From: Ancylostoma caninum
Taxonomy: Eukaryota > Nematoda > Chromadorea > Rhabditida > Ancylostomatidae
Assembly (NCBI GenBank): GCA_037903475.1
Contig: JBAJFG010000445.1
Span: 1,612,001-1,676,000 of the forward strand
DNA: 64,000 nucleotides
Direction of reading: 5' to 3'
In this document: positions 33,363 to 46,026 of the stretch, piece after piece
Numbering within the stretch: position 1 is the stretch's first letter
Layout: each line of letters opens with the position of its first letter
Position numbers and translations under genes: made by a program
The notes under the pieces: generated by a model
Seen by the model: the letters and a program-made list of their open reading frames with translations, nothing else
Told to the model about the DNA's origin: nothing
Database searches by the model: none

Positions 33363-35179
33363 AATGGGAATATCTGGTGTCTTCGCAGCAACACCGTATT
33401 AAGTGAGTGCACCAAGAACCGAGACGTGGAAAGGTTGGTCCAATATGTACATATACTCTGAACTAAGTGCTTTATACGTTATGAAATGTGGACTCCACTC
33501 CAATCGGACCCCATTCGGCCAGAAAACGATACTGCCGGGGAACAGTAGCTCACTAGGTTATATATTTGGGTTGTCAGCACCATCTTGTTCGCAGTAACCA
33601 TGGGAATGGTATGGAACAAGATGGTTCCCGTGAGTTCCAGGCTCAAGGATATTGGAGCAAGTTGTATGCAAGTGCCCTGGTTTTTTGTGAACCGAACCAG
33701 CGGCAATCGTATCGTTAGTAGGAATTGCAGCTAATGCTGTGACGAAAGTTTTGTACATGTCAACGCTCACAATGCACTCATTTTCTATCCTGACGGATTC
33801 ATAGGTTGTTCTTAACTAATTGCTTGAGGAAATCTGTCTCTAGCAAAGGATTTCATGTCCTTCACATTCCTGTTATGTAATGGAGGAAATTCTATCTGAA
33901 ATTAATTGAGATTCAATTTTAGTTAAAAAACAATCGCTAGAAAAAGAGATGGAAGTTAAACTAATCTATTATGCATTTGAGTTTATCACTCGAACTATCC
34001 CTTCGGGAGTACATAAGACCAGCCACGGGATCCATCCATGTCTTCAGTTGCTGTAAGACATCTTGGCGAGCTCTGGAGTGAGCAATATCATTGGCACATT
34101 CAGAGAAAAGATCGTCAAAAATTCCACAAGACCACATTCATCCACTCACATTGGGTACGGAGGTATGAGTTTTCAGAAGCAATCACTTCTTGAACGATCT
34201 CAGTCCGTATTCCGAAAAGAAAGATACACATATGTATGTAGTTCAAGGCAAAGCGAAGCACAAGCTGGAGGAAGTTTTCAAGGAAAAACGGCCAAACCGG
34301 AGAACCCTGCTCTTCCCAGTAAATTCCACACTCCAATTCATTCATGCATCACTAAGGAGGCCTAGTGCAACTTAGCGGTTCCGGGTTTTTACGGCATAGG
34401 ATACCCTGCTTATTCCTCTGCCTCTACTCTCTCTAGCTCTCTCTAATTGACATAGAATTAGCCACTTCAGGATTCCTTCCTTCTTGGTAGGATAGGGTGT
34501 GAAAACGGGTTTGGTTTACAAAATTGAATAGCACCGCAAATCTTGGAAACTGATTAGCAACCAGGGTTTTGAACAGTATCTCGTAAGGAATAGCCATATC
34601 GAAGAGTGTTGTTCCTTTCTGAGAAGTTAGCTAGCGGATCCAAAATAGGGATAGAATCGTTTACGGACACTTATCCTTCCTGCGCGAAGTGTGAGGAAGT
34701 TGTGGGTTTTTTTTTTGAACCTACAAGAATGAGCACGAGGTTAACCCCAGAGATTCTCAGGGTCGTCGGGGGATAAGTGGTGTTATCCACGCATTGGCAC
34801 CATTTTTGATACTGCTTCTAAACACATACGCTTCGATCTGATCCCTGAGTTAGCATTATGAAAAATGCCACTTCTCCAGTTAGGAAAGGGCTGTTATACT
34901 GTGTCAAACGCGACTCTAGTTGAGAAGTTGAGCACATAGCCTGCATTTCTCTTCACTCTCCAATTTCTGCGCAATTTTCCGCTTCTTTTCTTCTTCTTTT
35001 TTTCCCAGATATCAATCCTGAATGAAAGAGCTTACAAACATTATGTCCAAGATAGCCACTCTCACTTCAGAGCCTACATCCCTGGTAACCTGAGAATAGG
35101 TCTGAGTTATCCTTGCATAAACGAGAGAATCTGGAGTGGTCCACATGTCAACACTGCATCAATGCATTCATATAAGTAA
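33363..35179. other. Intergenic stretch, no recognised gene
   Basis: About 1.8 kb with short open frames on both strands but no motif recognised. Some of it may be decayed transposon sequence. Confidence 0.4.
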
Positions 35180-35660
35180 TATTTACTTTTATTCAATAGG
35201 CACAGAAATTCTACATACGATCTTACATATTACTTTCAAGCTGAACACCTCTAGCTTCAATACAAGCATCTTATCTCTTCCGGAAATTCCTGAAGATGCG
35301 CGCGGTCACCTCTTTCATCCCATGACTTCACCAGGGCTCGTTTTAGCGGATCCAGTGACTTGAGGGAGCCTTTTGCTCCAAAACTGGCAAGACAACTATA
35401 CTTCAAAGGATTGAGATCAGGCGAGTTTGCCGGTAAACTCCCTTCGTTCATAGAGCCGGAAATGTATTCTTCGCCCCATAGGCTAGTGCTCAATCTTGTT
35501 GGAAGGTCCAGTCGATTTTCCGAGCGTTTTCTTTGGCTCAAGGAATCACCACATTCTTCGAGAGAATAGGTTTTCCATAGCCCGTCACACTTCATATGGA
35601 TCACCCCCATACGATCGGGCTGCGGATGCGAGCAGGGCTGTCCTTGTAACAAATGCAAAT
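35180..35660 (-). pseudogene. Tc1/mariner-superfamily transposase fossil
   Basis: The minus-strand frame from 35658 to 35257 contains SLPANSPDLNPLKYSCL, then LKSLDPLKRALVKSWDE and, shortly after, LQEFPEEI; the next codons read IEARGVQLES. The SPDLNP block with a following YS(C/V) and a leucine-rich helix is the last catalytic region of Tc1-like transposases. The upstream catalytic residues are not recognisable, so only the C-terminal third remains. It ends about 100 bases before the FPGT start codon. Confidence 0.75.
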
Positions 35661-35763
35661 ATCCAAAGCCAGTTTTTGCCTTCGTTAAATTCTCCTATCT
35701 AAGCCAACTCAGGCACAGGCAATTGTATCAACGCGAGCAAAAAACGGCCACCAGAAAGTGCAG

Positions 35764-38700
35764 ATGTGGGACGTGCTGGTGCTAACTGCTGGAAGCGAGT
35801 TGCAGAAACGAAACTTCGAAATTCTTCTCGCTGACACAGATGTAAGCCATTACTGCAAGAGAACAATGGTCATTGCAGACCATCCACCTGGAGTCAGAAT
35901 AGGTAACATGTTGCTGCGATTGACCGTTCCTTTTCGGGTGAACGAATCTTCACTTTTCAGGATCAGGTGGCGCTACTTTGAACGTCTTACATACACTCCA
36001 GGACACAGTGGATGAGCAGAAAGTGCGTAACATGAAATGCATGCATAGACTGCCAGCATTTCCTGGCTCTGATTACATCTTCCCTGAAAACTAGTGCTAA
36101 CCACCTCTTATAGAGGATATTTTATTCATGAGGATTCAACAAATGTTATTACTACTCCTCAAAGATTTTGTAGCAGGTAGTGCCGAATGTAGATTTCTTG
36201 GCTAGTTTCTCGATTTTCGATTTGGATTTCTTTCGTTTAAGCGAACAGCACAAACAATTCTGAGGTCCACCATGGAATGGGTTATTGCAAGGGATTGATG
36301 AAGTGTGACATCCCATTTTCGAAAAATCCTTTTGGACCCTATTGACTCTGTTGATTAGGAACTCTTCAATCACAACAGATGCACAAAGCCTCCTCTGTTT
36401 GACTTCCATTTGTTCGAAAACTGCCAAAGCCGTATCAAAGTTCTTGCCTTCAATTACTGGTGTGAGCTCATTCTTTTGATATCCTGCACAAGGTTATCTG
36501 TTTGCCCACGTTCAAGACTTTGGCCTGGATTCCCCATTGGTATTACACAGGGTAAATCTGTTCACATCCGTGCTCACATCATACGAATTTACTTATCGTT
36601 AACAGGGGCGTCAGCACCTTTGCCCTGATTAGCTTAAGTTGTGCATAGTGTCCTTGGAACGCATAACCGCGCTAGATCAGATGGACAGATCAAGTTTCAC
36701 GTCCTGCGTCTCCTAACACATGTGGTCTATGGAATAACCAATAATGCTGACTACTGTTGTGGTCCAAATCTCATGAATCCCAGTCCAGTTTTGCCTGATT
36801 TTCCAAACCCAGGAACACGGATGAAAAGTCAAAGCCACGGATCTACAAATTTATTATTCACCTAGAATCTGGTTTATCTACCGTTCGCGGCTCCTTTAAA
36901 AAATCAAAAAATCATCAGCAATTGCTCGAATCCGCTATTTATGCTTGGCTACATAGGTGAGCTCAGACTTGTCACAAGCAGACAACTCCTCAAATTCCTA
37001 AGGCATCTATAGTTAGTTCCCTAGTTTGGTCGCCTTTAGACCTCGGCATGGTAGTCAGTACAATTCACAGACATGTTTGCCGAACACGAGGTTGTCAGCA
37101 ATATTCTTTAGCATAATTGGCTATCTGACGCAGTGCTAAGATGCACGAGACCTTAGATTTGGTTTGTTAGCTTGTTTTATTTTTATATGTTCATGAATCC
37201 CGGCGCTGGTTTAGTTCTGGCCGAGATGGTAGACTGGGGTTTTGAAAAGTGTGTCTCGTAAAAGCACTGCTTACTTGTCGAGTTCTGAGATCTGATGTAT
37301 GACTTCCAGATAGTTAGGCAACAAATTACGAAAGCCTGTTAGGGTTATAGGTTTCAGCGGTTAAGGTAAACGTCGCATGTATATCATAGGAGCCCTGGTC
37401 CCCCCGTCTTTTCTAGAAGGCGCCAGAGCTGTCAGTAGAAGCAAGCGGTTTTTCTATAAGGGAAAACAAATTCTAAGAGACTGCAGGTCCTCGACATCAA
37501 TACTAGCAGCATTAATTACTTCTCGGCATCTCTGACGTTGGAAAGAGCCCTGGCTTTGAACTTTATACTAAGCAGATCATATGTTCGGGCCATCCTTGCA
37601 GCATAAACTGGGTGAAAACCAGCAAAAATCAAATAAATACTCTCCAACGATTCCTCCCCTATGTGACCGTCATAGTGGAAAACGACTTGAGTGCTCCTTA
37701 GGTCCTACTGATTCATTCCGGAGGACTTTCCCAACGAATGCCCCACCTCTCGGCACTAGGGAAGATATTCGCCACCTTGCCTGATGGGAGTACTATTCTC
37801 GAGAAGAAGCTAAGCACTTACGAGTAAGTTTACTGGAATATGAAGACACAGAACGCTGTGGAAGTACCTTTGCCATTCAGGCACCTCTCCACTATAATTC
37901 CGCCAGGACTTCTCGTCTGCGCGTCGGATGTGATCGAAGATGTGTCAACGTGCAAACAGTGTGAACCCACATCCGAGATGATTGTTTTTGCAACAGAATC
38001 GAGTTTGGAGGTGAGAACGCTAAGCCATTGCACGGAAAAAAATCCCATCAACTTTCTGCTATGGATTGCGCCCCCCCCCCCCCTCCCCTCCCCAATATGG
38101 TCGCCAAATTTTTGAAATTGCCTTATAAACTACGTAAATAAAAACTTTGTACAAGTTTTTTTTTTAAATAAGTTATTTCCACCATTATTTTTCAATATTT
38201 TCCACTGATTAATAACAATTACTAATCGCTGTGATTAATATTTTAAATTGATTTTATTTTCTGTCCTGGTCCTCCAAAACGGCGGAGACCACACTTTTTA
38301 CCCACGCCCCCCCCCCCCCTTTCTGCGTCTGCCACTGGGTTGCAACTATATTTTAACAAAATTGCACATCTTTGCTACTGCTTCGTATTGAACGGATTTT
38401 TTTTATTCTATTGAAATGTCAAGTAACTCTCTGCGATCTTCATATTATAGCTGACGGAACTTCTCGAGCAAAAATCAGGTTCCTCACTGTTGACTTGGCT
38501 AAAATGTGGTGGGCGGATCTTATTCTTGGGGGCGGAGCCTACCTGCAATGGACAAGCTATGTGGCTCAATTATCCACCGTTAAAACTTCATACCAGAGCG
38601 ATTCCCGTGCTCTTTTTACTTGTTAAACCTATCAATTTAAATAAAAGCTTGAGGTCCCCCATACTGTCTCTGCCCGGAGTTCCTGACGGATTCTTACGCC

Positions 38701-41700
38701 CGGATTAAGTTGGTCATCCAAGAGGTGATATCCTTACACTCGTACAGTGCGTTCAGATTATGGAAAAGGGTCGGGGTAGCGACCTCTTAGCTTCCGTAGT
38801 AGGAGAGTGGCCTAATGAACCATCATCAGTGAGCAGTGTCGTCACCTTGAAGATAACTAAAATAAGCTACGTAAATAAACTTAATCGAGAGGCAAATGTA
38901 GAATTTTGACTTCCATCCACAGTTCTTGTTGTAGTTTTTTTGTTTTTCTTCTTTTCGGTGCATCCCTTTCGTGTGTTTAAATGAATAAATACTACGAATA
39001 AATGATAAATAAGTAAACTGCGGCAACTCATATGACAAACTAATACTTGAAAATGCGAAAGTTCCAAAAGCAAACGTCCCTTTGAAAAGTAGAGTAGTGT
39101 TTTATTCAGGTCGCAGTGGATCATGGTGTGTTTGTGCTAGACCCGCAGGGCAACCTGAAATCGGTTCTGCAGAAGCCATCGCTGGAGTTGATCGAAGAAG
39201 CCGATGCAGTCCTTCCGACTGGAAATGCACTGACGGATTGGTAATTTGCACCAATGAAGTAGTTCATTGAGGAGTCATCAATAACGGTGTGGGAGTGAAG
39301 TTTTGAAACCCATAGAACGTAAAACGGATGAAGAAAGGCTAACATCTGTTGCAACACTCAGAGAACAAAACGGAAAATCCCGCACACCTCTTACATGAAT
39401 CCGCTGAGACTACTATGTATTTTCTGGATTAATACACCATGAGCTCAGCTTCTACTGGATGTCGTGGTCGACTTGCAAGCAGCTGACGTCACTGTGGCAG
39501 GAACGTGGTCCATGTACTGTGGAGACCTGCTGCTACGGAGATTTCATGCGACCACTTGGCTATGCGCCGTTGTTAGACTATTTGGAGCAAGGTTAGCATC
39601 TGATTGAAAGCAAAGGAACTCCACTGGTTATGCCAAATGTGCACGTGCCCCACCACCTGTTTGGACAGGTTGGAACAAGATGGAGGAAGGGTCGAACGAG
39701 AGTGAAAATGGTGATAGCAATGAAATGTGTGGATGCGCAGACAGTCAAAGTGTTACGTTGATTGTGGTGTTTCGCGCGCTAATAGCCTCGACCAATAGAG
39801 TCTCTGTTAACTGCACTGTAATCCCTTAATAACTTGGTTCCAAGAGGTTCTTGCAAATAACAGCAATTACAGGACCAGCTGAGCTATCCGTATGGCGGAA
39901 ATCATTTGCAGAAATATTCGCGAAAATCTCCCCAGAAGTGGTTAATCTTGGAGTACACTCGTTTTTCCACATGGGAACACCGCGCGAGCTTCTGGTTTGA
40001 TGATTGTTTCATTTTCAAATCCTCTGTAGCTGCATGTCTTTCTTTTTTATGATACTTCAGGAGCACTGTCGTCGAAAGTCGACGTTTTCACAAAAATTCT
40101 TACCGTCGTTCACAGAAGCCGTACATTGCTCACTCAGCAATTGCTCGGTAAGTAAAAGTCGTCGAAAAGGGATGAATTTGGTGCCGCAACAGCAGCAGAT
40201 ATGCTACTTTTCTTCTGTCGCTTGTCGCCCGAAGTACCAGTCACGGTGTAGAAGGCTCATTTTAAAGGCAAACCTATCCTAAGGTAAAAAAGTCTCAGTA
40301 AAAATTGAGTAGAAATCGAGAGAATACATTTTCCGAGTAAAAATTGACCTTATTCTATAGAATTTCACTCAAAAAGTCTAGAAGTGAGAAAATCTCTAGA
40401 ATTCAGTCGGTTCCTACTCAAGATTATTGGGAGGCCTGGAGTGTGGAATTCCCGAGTAGAACTGTACGGAAAACCTCTCAGATTCCCCTCGAAATTTTCA
40501 GACAGTTTAATTTCCAGAAAAAAAAACTGGATTTAAAAGAAAAAAATGGACAGTGTTATAACCTTGTCTGCTCTGGAAGCACAACTAGTTGAGGCTTTAG
40601 CGGTGCGAGAAGGTGCGAGAACTGGTCCCCGAGTGGTTTTCAGCGCCTAGATAACTGAAAATGTTGATATTACCATTACCAATTTGTTCACAATATGCTC
40701 TTTAGTCAGCTATGTACGTATATTTCTACAGACCACTCCAGGGCTGGGATTCATGAAACGATAACGAAGCAAACCCAGGCTAGTAAACCAAGTTTTGCCG
40801 CCTGCGTCTCTTAGCTCTAACTAGTCAATACGATAACCAATCAGGCTAGCCATCATTGGCTGGCTTGGTTAACGTTTCATGAATTCCAGCCCAGTAGAAT
40901 AGATTTGCTCCCGTGCGCGCATCATCTATTGGGTTGGGAGATAAGTTCGTGCGGTTTTTCATGGGCATAGAAACCACCACTTTCCACGAACATCGTAAAC
41001 CACACTGAATGGGTTGCATAGCTCCTTCCATATTTTATTAATGCTGCCAGAGACAGGGCAGCTTGTCAGCTCCATGTCTACGAAAAATTGCTTTATTTGA
41101 GATGACTCAATTTGCAGCCCGCAACTGCAGTTCTTGGATAACGTTTATGAAACCAATAGGAAACTGAACAAAATAAGCTGTTTATGACTGCAATAGACCT
41201 GTATTGTCGGTAGTAGTGAGTTTTTTGCTAGTCATTTTGGCGAAATTTGGATGGAGAAATCGAGCACACCCAATGTGACCGATCACCTCTTATCGAGCAT
41301 TTTGAGGTTTTGCACGGAATACGTTAGCCAAACATACACATTGTTGAGAGTTAGCTTGTGATTGTTAGAGTTATTCTCCAATCCAGTATTTCGCCAGGCT
41401 GGAATATATCAGTGGAATGTGTGCAAGCACAAAAAGCCGGAATACCACTCGTAGGCGGTGTGACGCATGCGATTCCGCGCACTCCACTGGAGTTTCTTTT
41501 TTCTGAGCTGAGACTTGTTTGCTTATACGCACTTAGGTGAGCTATAGGAAGACAAATTATGTCATTGTATTTCGCATTTGTACGAAAAATTTGAAATTCT
41601 ACATAGCATCCACTTCCTGATACAATTAGACATAATCTGCATCGAAACCTGTTCAAGGTCCTCCGCTCTCCGAGGGTTGATGAGCAATATTCAAAAGCCG

Positions 41701-44175
41701 AGTCTCACCTGATTTTCAATTCTGATTGTGAGACATTAATACTTTGTGTACGTATACGCTGATTCGAATGGTGCACGTGAAGTATTCCGAAATGGCATGT
41801 AGGTGGTTTTACGAGGATCCAACCTAATGTGCCTTATACCAGTAGTGCTTAGGTAACGAATGTGGCGAGCCGCATCATACCATGTCAGAAACCACTAAAC
41901 AACTATACCTGCTCGGTGGTAAGGCACCGGTCGTTTCCCACAAAAAATGCTCATGAAAGCTGTCATTACGGCAATTTTCCGGCGAGCGCTCCGCTTCTGC
42001 TCGCCGGAAAATTGCCGTAATGACAGCTTTCATCCTTAGAATGGTTTTTTTTGAGACTCCCATGTAAAAGGAATCTTCAGGTGTTGAGCACAACGGTACA
42101 ACGATTCCATGCAAATCCCCTCGAAAGAATTTGTCAAAAAGCCGTCTCTCCCCATGAAATTTGCCCAACATGCAATCTCTAGTCGGGTAGGAGTCGCACT
42201 CCACGTGAGAGCACAGAGCTGGGATTCGTAAGTCTTCGTAATGTTAGGAGTCGGAAGACGCGAAAGTAGGTTTACTGGCCCGTTCACAAGTATCTTAGAA
42301 GAACCGGCTGAAAAACGTTTGAAGTAACTGGGCTATGAATAATGTATATCGCTGTGATCGGCAGTTCTTGGAGATTATTTTCACTTGAAGATCTCCAAAG
42401 AGTCCGAGATGAGTCTTATTAGTTCAGAATAGGTGTGGTACCAAGAAGTGTAGCTGCATGGCTTTGGTTGTGAGTGGCTACATCGAAGCCATACTCATCT
42501 CGCTTCGGATCTCATTTTGATTTTAGACCAGCACGATCTTCTGTTTCGTATGGTGAAATCGGCTACACATGTCTGTCGCTAATTCTGACTGTTGGTCAGT
42601 CTAGGAGTTAGACAATTCATGGAAATGTCATCAAATAATAATCCTGTAGAAAATCATGCATGTCTACGACGTCCTAGAAAATCGTTTTTTTTTTCCTGAA
42701 GTTTCGTAACATCTTGCATGTGAGCCTTTATGACGCGCCGTAAAAGAGGTCTCACGAACGAGACAAGAAACTTCACGAAGGAGCAATACATTGTCTTCAA
42801 TGCAATCGAAAGCGCTTCTTTTAGCGCTCCCGAGTTTCACAATATTACAGGAAAACATTATTTTGGATATCCTGACGCCATGAAAGTCGACTGAAGCGTC
42901 TCGTTAACTAAGGCATTTATGAAATGATCTGGTTGTTGAAACACTTGTAGTTAGATGAACTAACCAACTGAAAAGATTCCTTTCGCATAGTCTCAATGGT
43001 CCCTAAATTGACAGACTCCAAACGGAGCACATTTTCACATAGCAAGCATAAGTCGCCAAAGGACATTTTTTTTTCTAAAATGTTGAACCACTTGCACCAT
43101 TTCGACGACGGGGAATGGTTTCTAGATATGAAGAGTACATTTCGCGTGGTGCACCAGACCATCACGTGGCCGCACGGGCACGGGAACGAAAGGTTGTGTT
43201 GCACCATGCGCGTCACAATGTCTATAAGGTGTTAAGTATTTAAGCTTCCACCCTTCCGTCATGCACTGAAGAAGATTTGCGAATAGCAAAGCTCTAGAAG
43301 ATCTATTCCATCACAGTGGTTGTTCATGGGTACGAATGTGCCCCTTCTGGCTGAGGGGCATGCACTTCGAAACCACGCCCCTTCGGTGTTCGCTGAACGG
43401 CGTTTAGCAACATGGCGCGTTACCAACATAGTTTAGTTTTTACTTAGACAGTGTCAATCACGGATCCACTCAGCTAGACAATTCCTGCTTGCTAACACTA
43501 CATTCGGAAAGAAACTGCTGAGCAAGCATGAAATCAGAGCGGAAATGTCACTTTCTCCCTATCTGCTGGATTGAAAAATTGAGAGCGTTGGTATAAGTTG
43601 GTTTACTGATGCACATATTGAAAAATAAAACATAAGTTCTTTGAAATAAGTAAGTGAAAGGATGAAGCGAGTGTAACAGTACGTCTTATATGTATGTCAG
43701 TGAGCGAAATATTCGATATTTACAGATTGGCAGTGGATCGCTGTTGGAGTACTGTAGTCTGAAGAACGCATCTATCGGCAAAGGATGCATAATAAGTGGA
43801 TGCGAGTCTACAGAACCGTTACAAGTTGACAGTGGAAGCATGCTGTTTACACTATGTATCGATGATAATAGGAAGCGATTCTATACAACTATACTACTGC
43901 ACACGGATGATGACGTGAAAGCGAAAAAGAAAGAGATTCACTGGATGGGACGGAACACACGCGAAACGGACATTTCGCTGTGGAATGCGAAGCTGTTTCC
44001 TCTTGAAAAAACCAGGCAGGGTTCGCTGCACGCAACATTGGACTTAGTGCGAGGAGCGACGCTAAACAATCGAAATATTTCAATGGCTGAAGCTGTAGCT
44101 AAAAGCGATGTGGAGGAGATGGTTACCTTCCGACGACGCCTTAGGCATCAATGTCTTTCCGGCGTTTGTCCATGA
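35764..44175 (+). CDS. Fucose-1-phosphate guanylyltransferase (FPGT)
   Basis: Nine exons, phase-consistent: 35764-35902, 35961-36022, 37702-37823, 37881-38010, 39110-39240, 39449-39591, 39873-39994, 40061-40147, 43726-44175; 461 aa from this ATG. FPGT joins GTP and L-fucose-1-phosphate to make GDP-fucose in the cytosolic salvage pathway. Family blocks appear in order: WDVLVLTA and the nucleotide loop RIGSGGATLNVL, LIHSGGLSQRMP with LGKIF, PPGLLVCASDVIE, DHGVFVLDP, YGDFMRPLG, then SGSLLEYCSL with GKGCIISG (the left-handed-helix-like region) and VEEMVTFRRRL at the end. The protein is about 130 aa shorter than the human one, and the fucokinase partner domain is not attached. The reading frame stays open upstream to 35689 with an acceptor-like CTCAG at 35708-35712, so further N-terminal exons may exist. 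AATAAA lies at 44368. Confidence 0.88.
40741..40892. repeat. Short inverted-repeat element (MITE-like)
   Basis: The left end GGGCTGGGATTCATGAAACG and right end CGTTTCATGAATTCCAGCCC are inverted copies. Partial relatives occur near 36700-36790 (CTCATGAATCCCAGTCCAG, CCTGCGTCTCCTA) and 37190-37207 (TTCATGAATCCCGG). All lie within FPGT introns. Confidence 0.7.
40929..41030. mobile_element. mariner terminal repeat remnant
   Basis: TTGGGTTGGGAGATAAGTTC at 40929, followed by GTGCGGTTTTT, matches the typical mariner inverted-terminal-repeat pattern. No transposase frame was recognised beside it. It abuts the short inverted-repeat element at 40741-40892 within FPGT intron 8. Confidence 0.55.
41953..42033. 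repeat. Perfect 35-bp inverted repeat with 11-base loop
   Basis: The left arm 41953-41987 begins ATGAAAGCTGTCATTACGGC, and the right arm 41999-42033 is its exact reverse complement over all 35 bases; the loop is GCTCCGCTTCT. It lies in FPGT intron 8 and would fold into a fully paired hairpin if transcribed. No target duplication or transposon family was recognised. Confidence 0.93.
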
Positions 44176-44367
44176 TCCTCTGATGCAGAGAGCGGGGGCG
44201 AGCCGATGGCATGCTGCTCACTGGACTGTCGTCTACCTCACAACCTCCAGCATTCTTCGGAGTGCTACAATGAAGTTTCGTCAGACTTATTTCAACATAA
44301 TGCCCCATTTTAAAAATTTTCGGGACAATGCTGGTCAACTTGCCTGTTACTTGATAGAGTGCAACTG

Positions 44368-44373
44368 AATAAA
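44368..44373 (+). terminator. Polyadenylation signal AATAAA for FPGT
   Basis: Canonical AATAAA 192 bases after the FPGT stop codon, followed by a T-rich run. Confidence 0.65.
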
Positions 44374-45553
44374 CTTTTTTTTGGGTTTTTATGTTTAAAA
44401 CTCAGGACGTATTGATGTAGTCCTTTCATTTGGAGAAAGTACTCCAAGCACGCCCGAATCGAACACGAAGTGGGGCAAAGAGGCCGACCAGCTACTGCGA
44501 CCGGTAGAAGAGGTTAACTTGCCTCTCCCGCCGCGCCACGGGTTCGTTTGAGGTGGGTTGTTGAGGTGGCATCATCATGTTAAAAAGTCTCTACAGACTC
44601 GATGTACTTCTATTATTAGAAGCATGAATGAGCGTAACTTTTCCATTACGCGTACAGGGTGATGGCAGTGTCGTATTGACAATTTTAAATCAGATCAGCT
44701 GTGCTCCCAGCCAAGCCTAAGTATAGGATTGAGAAATGATCTCCCGGAGCAGATGCGTGCGATGGGAACGACAACTTTAATAGGCTACCACAATTTTTTG
44801 GTACGCATCGCGAAGAGTCCGCGTAACCGCCGGCAAACTAGCCGAAAACCTTGATGAAAACTGTGCACGTTGTGAACGAAAGTGAAAGCGTGTCATCATG
44901 GCGTTAACACATTTTTCACGCCAGATACTAGCATACACACTACAAGCAAGTATGTAAGCTTTTCTTCAGAATGGGTTTTTCTTGTTCGGAGCGTGCTAAC
45001 CCGAATTGAGGAGGACATTGTTCGGCGGTTTTTTTTCTGAATTCAAAGATCCCGTCATCGCTTGGAATGCGGCCTACTAAGTTCATCATGGCAACAAGGC
45101 CAAGGGATGCTACTACTTCTGCACTAAAGCAACCCTCATAGCGTGTAAAGTTTCGCAACAAATGTTACGGTCAGCTGTTTGTCTATGAAATTTGATACAT
45201 CGTTAGCACAAATGAATTTTTCAAGGGCTGCTGGCACAAAACCTGTTCTCGCAGCTACAAAACGATTACTTCTGTCTATAGTTGTCCAAGTATGTACCAA
45301 AATGACAGACTTTGGTGATCTTGCCAAGGGAAATTATCGTAATTTACCTTCACAAGTGTGAGAAACATTGTTTTGAAATGATGTGAAATTAGTTACTCAT
45401 TACAAGGTGAAGATTACTCCCACCATATAGGTCTCACTTATTAGAAGCGTTTACTAATATATTAACTACCCTCAACTCGTTTACCTGTTCACCTCAATGG
45501 GAGTTCTGTTTATGTCAGCGGTTGGCGATCGAGGATCGATGTTCAGGACTCGT

Positions 45554-45928
45554 TTATTGCTTGTTGGTGTTCCAGAAAGTGCATCCTAGAAAATAAACAT
45601 TTGCTCGGTATTGTCTCTTCATTTTGAACCGTTCAGAACCAACCTCAGAACCTCCTTCTGACACTAGCGAATAGTCCAACTTTGCAGACAGCCACTGTCC
45701 CATTTGATGACCACAAACGGTTAACAAGGACCCTTCCTCGGACCTGTAATAACTCATGTTGGGCAGATTTATGACGAAACAGTATTTGAAGCTTCCGATT
45801 GATGTGCTTGCATGTGAGGAGTTTTGTGCGCTATTCTTAGTGGCGAGCTTCCTGTGCAAATGTAGGAGTCCCATCACGAACTGGACAAATAAGAGATCAC
45901 AGCAAATGAGGCCATAATATAGTTCCAA
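45554..45928 (-). CDS. Unassigned 124-codon open frame, possibly exonic
   Basis: One uninterrupted minus-strand frame contains a hydrophobic start (LICCDLLFVQFVMGLL) and a mixed-composition body (YCFVINLPNMSYYRSEEGS, MGQWLSAKLDYSL). Acceptor-like sequences (TTTGTCCAG, TATTACAG) fall inside it. I do not recognise a family. It could be part of a real exon, a transposon frame or chance; neighbouring minus-strand frames at 45361-44940 are similarly unassigned. Confidence 0.2.
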   Translation of the reverse strand: MELYYGLICCDLLFVQFVMGLLHLHRKLATKNSAQNSSHASTSIGSFKYCFVINLPNMSYYRSEEGSLLTVCGHQMGQWLSAKLDYSLVSEGGSEVGSERFKMKRQYRANVYFLGCTFWNTNKQ

Positions 45929-46026
45929 CTATCCAACTTAAAATTTGGGAAACAAAAAAACCTTCAAAAACGAGTACGAGTTTTTGAAAAGACGCTTTGA
46001 TTTGCAGCGACTTCAAATTTCGCGCC

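Larger units (their letters stand above)
44176..46007. other. FPGT 3' flank and intergenic region
   Basis: The AATAAA at 44368-44373 probably ends the FPGT transcript. The rest contains a pol III-box-like stretch at 44440-44545 and a 124-codon minus-strand open frame at 45928-45554 that I cannot assign. Confidence 0.45.

Noticed and set aside
36152..36440. Cysteine-containing minus-strand frame (CLCCSLKRKKSKSK) in FPGT intron 2
   Set aside because: Looked like a zinc-binding exon, but spacing of cysteines fits no known finger and no neighbouring exon was found.
37840..37880. Upstream extension of FPGT exon 4 (MKTQNAVEVPLPFR)
   Set aside because: Joining it to exon 3 would need an in-frame TAA. 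A 57-base GT-AG intron (37824-37880) gives a clean phase and the family reading.
41875..42204. 109-codon minus-strand frame over the perfect hairpin
   Set aside because: Part of it exists only because the hairpin arms mirror each other. No domain was recognised, and it lies in an FPGT intron.
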